Positions 1 through 5,274 of a stretch of 15,106 nt of DNA are shown piece after piece. Numbering within the stretch: position 1 is the first letter of the stretch; every line of letters starts with the position of its first letter. The DNA is from Hyphomicrobiales bacterium. GTDB taxonomy: Bacteria > Pseudomonadota > Alphaproteobacteria > Rhizobiales > Hyphomicrobiaceae. The position numbers were made by a program, and so were the translations under genes. A model generated the notes under the pieces. That model searched no databases, was not told the origin of the DNA, and saw nothing but the letters and a program-made list of their open reading frames with translations. Location of the stretch: contig JAFKKW010000332.1 in the NCBI GenBank assembly GCA_017304275.1, positions 1-15,106 of the forward strand, given 5' to 3'.

Positions 1-1
1 G

Positions 2-2008
2 GTTGATCTCAAGATCTACGTCGAGCACGGCAAGGAAGCGCGGGCGGAATGGGCCATGGATTCGCTCAAGCGCTCCATGCGGTGGGACGAAGCCCGTTTC
101 GGGCGCGCGTACGATCTCGACGTGTTCAACATCGTCGCCGTCTCGGACTTCAACATGGGGGCGATGGAGAACAAGGGCCTCAACATCTTCAACGACCGGC
201 TGATCCTCGCCTCGCCCGACACGGCGACCGACAGCACCTTCGAATCCATCGAGAGCGTGGTCGCGCACGAGTACTTCCACAACTGGACCGGCAACCGCAT
301 CACGTGCCGCGACTGGTTCCAGCTTTGCCTCAAGGAAGGGCTCACGGTCTATCGCGACCAGGAGTTCTCGGCGGACGAGCGCTCGCGCACGGTGCAGCGG
401 ATCATCGACGTCCGGCAGCTGCGCGCGACGCAGTTCACCGAGGACGCGGGACCGCTGGCGCATCCCGTACGGCCGGAGAGCTACATCGAGATCAACAACT
501 TCTATACGGCGACGGTCTACGAGAAGGGCGCCGAGCTCGTGCGCATGATCGAGACCATTCTCGGCGCTAGCGACTTCCGGCGCGGCATGGATCTCTATTT
601 CGAGCGCCACGACGGGCAAGCAGCGACGATCGAGGACTTCCTCAAATGCTTCGAGGACGCCTCGCAGCGCGACCTCTCGCATTTCAAGCTCTGGTATTCG
701 CAGGCGGGCACGCCGGAGCTGGTCTGCGCGCTCAGCTACGACAAGGCGAAGAAGCAGGCCGAGCTCAAAATCGAGCAGGTGCTGCCGCCGACGCCCGGCG
801 AGAGCAAGAAGAAGCCGCTGCACATCCCGGTGCGGATCGCGCTGCTCGGCGGCAACGGACAAGAGATCGCGCTCAAGCGCGAGACCGGCGAAGCGATCGA
901 GGACGGCGTGCTGCACGTCACCAAGCGCACGCAGACGTTCCGGTTCGCGGACGTGCCCTCGCCGCCGGTGCCGTCGATCCTGCGCGGGTTCTCGGGGCCC
1001 GTGAACCTCACGCTCAATCTCGCCGAGCGCGATCTCGAATTCCTGATGGCGCACGATCAGGACCTGTTCAACCGCTGGCAGGCGGCGAACACGTACGCCA
1101 CGCGCACGCTCGTCGACATGGTGAAGGCGCTGCGCAAGGGCGAGCGCGCGACGGCGCGGGCGACGCAGTTCGTGAAGGCGCTCGGCTCGGCGGTCAGCCA
1201 CGACGATCTCGAGCCCGCCTATCGCGCGGAACTGCTCAAGCTGCCGAGCCAATCCGACATCGCGCGCGTGATCGGGCGCAACGTCGATCCCGGGCTGATC
1301 TTCCGTGCGCACCGTCAGCTCCTGAAGGTTGCGGGCACGGCGCTTGGAGACCTGCTCGAGGACGTCTACACGTCGATGCGGCCAACCGGACCCTTCTCTC
1401 CGGATGCCCAGAGCGCAGGCCGTCGCGCGCTGCGCAACGCGGCGCTGACGCTGCTCTCGGCGCGTGATACGGCCGCCGACGAGACGCGTCTTGCCGACCA
1501 CTTCTTCAAAGCCACCAACATGACGGACGAGGCGCATAGCCTGGTCCTGATCGCGGCCCGGTCGGGACCTCTGCGCGACAAGGCGCTGGCGCGCTACTTC
1601 GACCGCTGGAAGGACGATCACCTGGTCATCGACACCTGGTTCGGGGCGCAGGCGATGTCGCCGCTCCGGCCCGCCCTCGGCCAGGTCAAGGCGCTCACCA
1701 AGCACCCCCTGTTCAGCCTCACCGCCCCCAACAAGGTGCGGGCGCTGATCGGCGTCTTCGCGGTGCAGAACCCGGTCCAGTTCCACCGGCCGGATGGCGC
1801 CGGCTACGAGTTCCTGGCCAAGCAGGTGCTGGCCATCGACCGCTTCAATCCCTCGATCGCGGCCCGGATGCTGGGCGCGTTTCGGATCTGGAACGCCCTC
1901 GAGCCAGGCCGGCGGGCGGCCGTCAAGCGCGTGTTGCAGAGCATAGCCAAGGCCCCCGATCTCTCGCGCGACGTGTTCGAAATCGTGACCAGGATGCTCG
2001 ACAAGTAA
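2..2008 (+). CDS. pepN: Aminopeptidase N (M1 family zinc metallopeptidase), 5' end missing
   Basis: M1-family aminopeptidase that removes N-terminal residues from peptides in the cytoplasm. The open frame runs in from the left edge, so the start lies outside; 668 residues are visible. The substrate-binding GAMEN motif (nt 158-172) is followed by the zinc site HEYFHNWTGNR (HEYFH at 266-280). The third zinc ligand is the Glu of KEGLTV, 19 residues after the second His, which fits HExxH-x18-E. The segment FYTATVYEKGAELVRM matches the catalytic-Tyr region of PepN. Taking E. coli PepN (about 870 aa, GAMEN near 261) as a guide, about 200 N-terminal residues are missing. The C-terminal alpha-helical domain is complete to the TAA stop. 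The GAMENKG and HEYFHNWTGNR spellings favour bacterial PepN over other M1 members. The next gene on the same strand starts 143 bp downstream. Confidence 0.96.
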   Translation, partial: VDLKIYVEHGKEARAEWAMDSLKRSMRWDEARFGRAYDLDVFNIVAVSDFNMGAMENKGLNIFNDRLILASPDTATDSTFESIESVVAHEYFHNWTGNRITCRDWFQLCLKEGLTVYRDQEFSADERSRTVQRIIDVRQLRATQFTEDAGPLAHPVRPESYIEINNFYTATVYEKGAELVRMIETILGASDFRRGMDLYFERHDGQAATIEDFLKCFEDASQRDLSHFKLWYSQAGTPELVCALSYDKAKKQAELKIEQVLPPTPGESKKKPLHIPVRIALLGGNGQEIALKRETGEAIEDGVLHVTKRTQTFRFADVPSPPVPSILRGFSGPVNLTLNLAERDLEFLMAHDQDLFNRWQAANTYATRTLVDMVKALRKGERATARATQFVKALGSAVSHDDLEPAYRAELLKLPSQSDIARVIGRNVDPGLIFRAHRQLLKVAGTALGDLLEDVYTSMRPTGPFSPDAQSAGRRALRNAALTLLSARDTAADETRLADHFFKATNMTDEAHSLVLIAARSGPLRDKALARYFDRWKDDHLVIDTWFGAQAMSPLRPALGQVKALTKHPLFSLTAPNKVRALIGVFAVQNPVQFHRPDGAGYEFLAKQVLAIDRFNPSIAARMLGAFRIWNALEPGRRAAVKRVLQSIAKAPDLSRDVFEIVTRMLDK

Positions 2009-2151
2009 CACCCGCCAAATCTCTCTTTGGCCACATTTAAACTCCCTCGACACGGCCGACTCGAATCGGTGAAGTAGGGGGTGTGATTCGCCGGCGTACC
2101 GGCAGAAATCTGGTCACGCGCACCACTCAAAATTCGCACTGGGAGATACGG
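2009..2151. other. Intergenic spacer pepN / histidine-kinase-like gene
   Basis: The spacer holds a weak hairpin just after the pepN stop: CCAAA (2015-2019), loop TCTCTC, TTTGG (2026-2030). This is a 5-bp stem followed by an AT-richer stretch near 2031-2042. It could help terminate pepN transcription, but it is short. I see no convincing promoter boxes. A GTG in frame with the next gene at 2083 would extend that gene by 23 residues. Confidence 0.3.
2141..2146 (+). promoter_or_regulatory. Shine-Dalgarno site that decides the start at 2152
   Basis: GGGAGA lies 5 nt before the ATG at 2152. The upstream in-frame GTG at 2083 has no comparable site at good spacing (it is preceded by TAGGGGGT almost directly abutting), so the ATG is preferred. 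Confidence 0.5.
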
Positions 2152-3309
2152 ATGGCTGGGACCCTATCGGCCTGTCCACGGGACGAGTCTGTCCTCGCGG
2201 ACGAGATGCCTGCCCGCACGACGGCGGCATCCGGCTTCCCCGGCTGGGCGGGATCCATCCGTCTGCTTCAAGGCGCCGTTGTCGCTCATGGCGCCGGTCT
2301 ACTGTTGTCGTTGTTTCATCCCCTGTCGCTGCCGTCGCTCGTGGTCCTCGTCAGCGGACTTGCCATTACACTCGTTACGCTCAGTCTCGCTCAGTCGCAG
2401 TTGCATCTCTCTCGCGCACTTCCGTCTTCCGACCGTTCACACGATCTCTCCCCACCGTCCGGGGGCAGCGGGGCCACGCCCTCCCCGCTGCCCTTTGTAG
2501 GTCAGAGGATCGCTCTCGGTGCGGATAGCGCTCAGCTCACGGGCCTGGCCCGCGCCGCCGCCCGGCTCAGCCATCTTTCCTCGGGCCGCGCGCATCCGTG
2601 GGGCGAGCTGATGGCGCGCGTCAGCCACGACTTGCGCACGCCGCTCAACGCCGTCATCGGCTTCTCCGATGTGATGCAGTCCGAGTTGCTGGGGCCGGTC
2701 GGGCATCCCCGCTATCGCGAATACGTGCGCCATATCGGCGAGTGCGGCCGCGACCTCCTCAAGTCGGCCGAGGATGCGCTCGCCATCACCTGTCTGCTCG
2801 ATCACGATCCGAACGCAATGATCTCGACCGGCGTGGACCTTCGCATGATGGTGGAGGACGCCTGGGGGTTCCATTCCGGTCCGGGCAGCAGCCACGGGCT
2901 CCTGCTCGACGCGCAGATCCCCGACGATATCGAGGTTCTCGTCGAACGGCGGCCGATGCGGCAGGTGCTGATCAATCTGTTTGCCGAGGCGGTGCGCCGC
3001 TCGGATGCGGGCGGCAGCCTCGGCGTGGTCGCGACCGTCAACGGCGACCTGGTGCAGATCGAAGTCTTTCTTCGCGGGCAGCCGGGGGCACCGAGCGTCG
3101 GGCAGGCGTCGCTGCCGGTCTGTCTTGCCCGGGCGCTGCTCGAGCTCAACGGCGCCTCGCTGATCGAGGTGGACGACCCGTCCTCGACCTGGCGCGCGCT
3201 GACCGTGCTCAAGTGCGTCGCGCAAAAGGATTTTTTTGCCGCGCCCTCGGAAAACACCCCGCGGCGGATGCCGGCAGCCGCGCTCTGCGACGCGGCGGCC
3301 TGCGCTTAG
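2152..3309 (+). CDS. Membrane histidine-kinase-like protein with degenerate ATPase domain
   Basis: 385 residues from the ATG at 2152. Two hydrophobic segments (about 36-57 and 59-79) form a short membrane hairpin with almost no periplasmic loop. A Ser/Pro/Gly-rich linker follows. A HisKA dimerisation domain then carries the H-box SHDLRTPLNAVIGFSD, with phosphoacceptor His159. The region PMRQVLINLFAEAVRRSDAGG aligns with the N-box of the ATP-binding domain. The Asn expected second in N-L-x-x-N-A is Glu (about 279), and neither the DxGxG (G1) nor the GxGxG (G2) signature can be found downstream; the text there reads LRGQPGAPS and QASLPVCLARALLELNG. The protein ends in an Ala/Cys-rich tail. The fold looks kept while ATP-binding residues look lost, so it may be a pseudokinase, phosphatase or phosphotransfer partner. 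No response regulator is adjacent. Family assignment is secure; activity is inferred. Confidence 0.8.
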   Translation: MAGTLSACPRDESVLADEMPARTTAASGFPGWAGSIRLLQGAVVAHGAGLLLSLFHPLSLPSLVVLVSGLAITLVTLSLAQSQLHLSRALPSSDRSHDLSPPSGGSGATPSPLPFVGQRIALGADSAQLTGLARAAARLSHLSSGRAHPWGELMARVSHDLRTPLNAVIGFSDVMQSELLGPVGHPRYREYVRHIGECGRDLLKSAEDALAITCLLDHDPNAMISTGVDLRMMVEDAWGFHSGPGSSHGLLLDAQIPDDIEVLVERRPMRQVLINLFAEAVRRSDAGGSLGVVATVNGDLVQIEVFLRGQPGAPSVGQASLPVCLARALLELNGASLIEVDDPSSTWRALTVLKCVAQKDFFAAPSENTPRRMPAAALCDAAACA

Positions 3310-3324
3310 GCTCTTGCGAGAGCC
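3309..3324 (+). terminator. Hairpin directly after the kinase-like gene
   Basis: Perfect 6-bp stem GGCTCT-TGCG-AGAGCC starting at the last base of the stop codon. It is followed within a few bases by GGTTTTCG, a short T run. It is plausible as a rho-independent terminator, although the T tract is only four bases. Confidence 0.5.
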
Positions 3325-3373
3325 GTTCCGGTTTTCGTGGAGTCGCGGATCCGCTCTAGGTCATTGTTTGGTC

Positions 3374-3416
3374 GTGCTTCTCATCAGGAAGCCGGTTCCC
3401 ACTTTTCCGGAAGCAC
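3374..3416. repeat. Rhizobiales-type intergenic palindromic repeat, possible bidirectional terminator
   Basis: The 7-bp inverted repeat GTGCTTC (3374-3380) / GAAGCAC (3410-3416) encloses the core AAGCCGGTTCCCACTTTT (3389-3406). From memory this core closely matches a dispersed intergenic repeat very common in Rhizobiales genomes (GCATGATCC.GAAAAGTGG.AACCGG and variants). It lies between two convergent genes and touches the stop codon of the minus-strand gene, as expected of a terminator for both. The family match is recall, not a search. Confidence 0.55.
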
Positions 3417-4001
3417 TCAGTTGGACGATGCAGGCGCGGTCGTTGCTTCGGCTGCTCCGCCCTCCTTCGCGTCCTTCTTCTTTTTCTTCAGGCGCTCCTT
3501 GAACGGCTCGTTCCGCTTCAGCCACCAGTCGGCGAGCCGGCGACGCTCTTCCGGCAACAGTTGTCCGGCATGGACGAGGAACGCTGCGACGGCCGCTTCC
3601 CGGACCGCGCGGTCCTTCTCTCCCGCGACGTCGAAGGCGCCCTTCAAGGCGGCACTGTCGAACGGCTCAGCGCCGAGCTTGTTCGCCGCTTCGCGGCGAG
3701 CGGCGCGCAGGTCATCGATCAATGGGCGAAGCTTCTCGCGGTCCTCGCGCAAATTCTTGCGCATCTCCTTGCGACGTTCCTCGGGGAGCGTGCGTGTGAG
3801 GCCCATCAAACCGAAATCCTGATGCGGCCCGGAGCCCGAGCGAGGGGGCGGGTGCCTGCCGAAGCCATGCATGAACACGGTGCCGGCAACGGCGCCGAGA
3901 ACGAGCAAGTTCAGCGCCAGGGAGGCGATCAGCGCGTACTTGAGGCGCCGCGCGCCCGGACGCTCTGACGGAGCCGGCTCAGGGCGAGACACGTCGCTCA
4001 A
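3417..4001 (-). CDS. Periplasmic heavy-metal-sensor / Spy-CpxP-like membrane-anchored protein
   Basis: 194 residues. The order is a polar N-terminus (1-19), one TM anchor (about 21-43, ALIASLALNLLVLGAVAG), then a helical, charged domain predicted to face the periplasm. Two LPEERR motifs (72-77 and 149-154) sit at the positions where Spy/CpxP-type proteins carry paired LTxxQ motifs. The size and layout fit the Metal_resist/periplasmic heavy-metal sensor family that includes CnrX. His45, His50, His60 and His144 are possible ligands, but a CnrX-like HxxxM is not obvious (HAGQL). The C-tail is poly-Lys (172-176) then Ala/Thr-rich. The start is TTG: its TTGA overlaps the TGA of the upstream gene, and GAGGAGG lies 7 nt before it. 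It is translationally coupled to the anti-sigma-like gene. It probably senses envelope or metal stress for the ECF factor; the metal and ligand are unknown. Confidence 0.75.
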   Translation of the reverse strand: MSDVSRPEPAPSERPGARRLKYALIASLALNLLVLGAVAGTVFMHGFGRHPPPRSGSGPHQDFGLMGLTRTLPEERRKEMRKNLREDREKLRPLIDDLRAARREAANKLGAEPFDSAALKGAFDVAGEKDRAVREAAVAAFLVHAGQLLPEERRRLADWWLKRNEPFKERLKKKKKDAKEGGAAEATTAPASSN

Positions 4002-4510
4002 AGGGTATCCTCCTCGTACATGCCGAACGCATCGCTATCGAACGCGATCTGGCCCGGGTCGATAACGGCATCGGTGGACGCCTGGACCAGCGGCGCAACG
4101 GCATTGTCCAAGGTTCCGTTGAGACCGAAGACCATGCCGAGGACGAGGGACGCGGCCAGCAACGCCGCTGCCGGCCACTCGGCGCGGGCGCCCCTTGCGC
4201 CGGCGCCGAAGCCCGGCCATGCGATGCGCGCCTTCGGCGTCGCGACGGCGGGGGTCTCGGCCGCGGCGGCAGCCATGATGCGGTCGGCAAGCACGCGGGT
4301 GTCGATCACCGGCTCCGGCGCGAGATCGAGCAGGCGGTCGAGCGCCTCGGCCTCCCGCAAGCGCGCCTTGGCGTCGGTGCTCGCGGCAAGCAAGCCGGCG
4401 AGATCGCGGCGCACGGGGGCGGGCCAGCGCGTGAGGTCGCTCCCGAAACGCTCGAGAACCTGCTCGAGCGCGTCGAGCCCGGTTCCTTCGATGGTGGTCT
4501 TCTCAGTCAT
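3998..4510 (-). CDS. Single-TM putative anti-sigma factor
   Basis: 170 residues. The N-terminal cytoplasmic part (1-110) is helical, with LEQVLERFGSDLTRWPAPVR followed by an Ala/Leu-rich helical stretch and the segment EAEALDRLLDLAPEP. One TM segment follows (about 113-131, PAAALLAASLVLGMVFGL) and then a short acidic tail of about 40 residues that would be periplasmic. The gene starts 24 bp after the ECF sigma stop and overlaps the periplasmic sensor gene by four bases. That is the position of an anti-sigma factor joining a cytoplasmic ECF factor to a periplasmic sensor, as CnrY does. I see no zinc-binding HxxxCxxC (ZAS) motif, so if it is an anti-sigma factor it is not the classical ZAS type. 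Function is inferred from topology and context. Start is ATG 4510 with a weak GGGA upstream. Confidence 0.65.
   Translation of the reverse strand: MTEKTTIEGTGLDALEQVLERFGSDLTRWPAPVRRDLAGLLAASTDAKARLREAEALDRLLDLAPEPVIDTRVLADRIMAAAAAETPAVATPKARIAWPGFGAGARGARAEWPAAALLAASLVLGMVFGLNGTLDNAVAPLVQASTDAVIDPGQIAFDSDAFGMYEEDTL
4009..4015 (-). promoter_or_regulatory. Strong Shine-Dalgarno supporting a TTG start
   Basis: GAGGAGG on the minus strand, 7 nt upstream of TTG at 4001, inside the 3' end of the preceding gene. This is the main reason for accepting the TTG; the next in-frame ATG falls after the TM anchor and would delete it. Confidence 0.65.
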
Positions 4511-4534
4511 GGCCGTTGTCCCGGTCTTCCGATT

Positions 4535-5143
4535 TCAACCCTCGCTTTGCAGCAAGGCCTTCCAATCCTTCTCCAAGCTGGCGCGCAGGGCGCGCCGGGC
4601 GCGGGAGAGGAGGCTTTCCACCGCCTCGTCCGACACGCCCAATATCTCGCCCACCTCGGCCTGGCTCAGGCCTTCGTGGTGGAACAGCGTCAGCGCGCGG
4701 CGCTGGCGCTCCGGCAGTGCATTCATCGCCTCGCCGACACGCTTGGCGAGATCCTGCTCCTCGAGGCCCGCGGCCTGGGTCGGTTCTTCGGCCACCTCGG
4801 GAACCTCGTCGGTCACCACCGTGCGCCGCGTCGCGCGGATACGGTCGAGGCAGAGGTTCGAGGTCACCCGGCGCAACCAAGGACGCAGCCCGTGCGGCCC
4901 GACATCAAGGGTCTCGCCTGCCCGCCACAACCGCAACAGGGCCTCCTGAGCGATGTCGTCGGCCTCGGCTTCGTCCTTCAGCATCCGCCGTGCTAGGGCG
5001 ACGATCGCGCCGAGATGGCGGTCCACAAGGATGCGGAACGCCTGGGAGTCCTGGCGTGCGACGCGCGTCAGCAGGACGCGGTCCTCCGGCGCATCCGGCC
5101 ACGGACCTGCCCGCACGTTGGTTCCTGGCGTCGTCGTCCCCAT
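4535..5143 (-). CDS. ECF-family RNA polymerase sigma factor
   Basis: 202 residues from ATG 5143. Sigma region 2 spans about residues 24-91, with the region 2.2 segment DDIAQEALLRLWRAGE (62-77) and the 2.3/2.4-like PWLRRVTSNLCLDRIR. An acidic linker follows. Region 4 (about 134-188) contains LPERQRRALTLFHHEGLSQ and the helix-turn-helix AEVGEILGVSDEAVESLLSR. There is no region 1 or 3, typical of ECF factors. The start is uncertain: the frame stays open to ATG 5206 and GTG 5254, adding up to 37 residues of low-complexity sequence unlike any ECF N-terminus, and no start has a good ribosome-binding site. The gene lies 131 bp after the glnE stop on the same strand, so it may be read from glnE or from its own promoter. 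I could not find a clear GGAAC...CGTT-type autoregulatory promoter. It probably works with the two downstream genes. Confidence 0.9.
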   Translation of the reverse strand: MGTTTPGTNVRAGPWPDAPEDRVLLTRVARQDSQAFRILVDRHLGAIVALARRMLKDEAEADDIAQEALLRLWRAGETLDVGPHGLRPWLRRVTSNLCLDRIRATRRTVVTDEVPEVAEEPTQAAGLEEQDLAKRVGEAMNALPERQRRALTLFHHEGLSQAEVGEILGVSDEAVESLLSRARRALRASLEKDWKALLQSEG

Positions 5144-5274
5144 GGGTCCGTCTGGCCCCGACCTCACCGTCCTACCGTCATGTCGCAGACGTCCGCTGGG
5201 CAGCATCGCCGTTCTCTGCTCTGCAGATAGCTTCACAGGCAGGAACGGCCGCACCCATCGGAATCCGTCGCAGT

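Noticed and set aside
2083..2151. GTG 2083 as the start of the kinase-like protein
   Set aside because: The extra 23 residues add nothing recognisable, and the ATG at 2152 has a GGGAGA at good spacing. It remains possible.
3417..5143. Calling the ECF trio a cobalt/nickel resistance (cnr) operon
   Set aside because: Only the layout matches. The key CnrX ligand motif is not evident and there are no efflux genes in the window, so naming the metal would be unsupported.
5144..5254. N-terminal extension of the ECF sigma factor to ATG 5206 or GTG 5254
   Set aside because: ECF region 2 normally begins within 10-30 residues of the start, which ATG 5143 gives. The extension has no family-like sequence. 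Not excluded.
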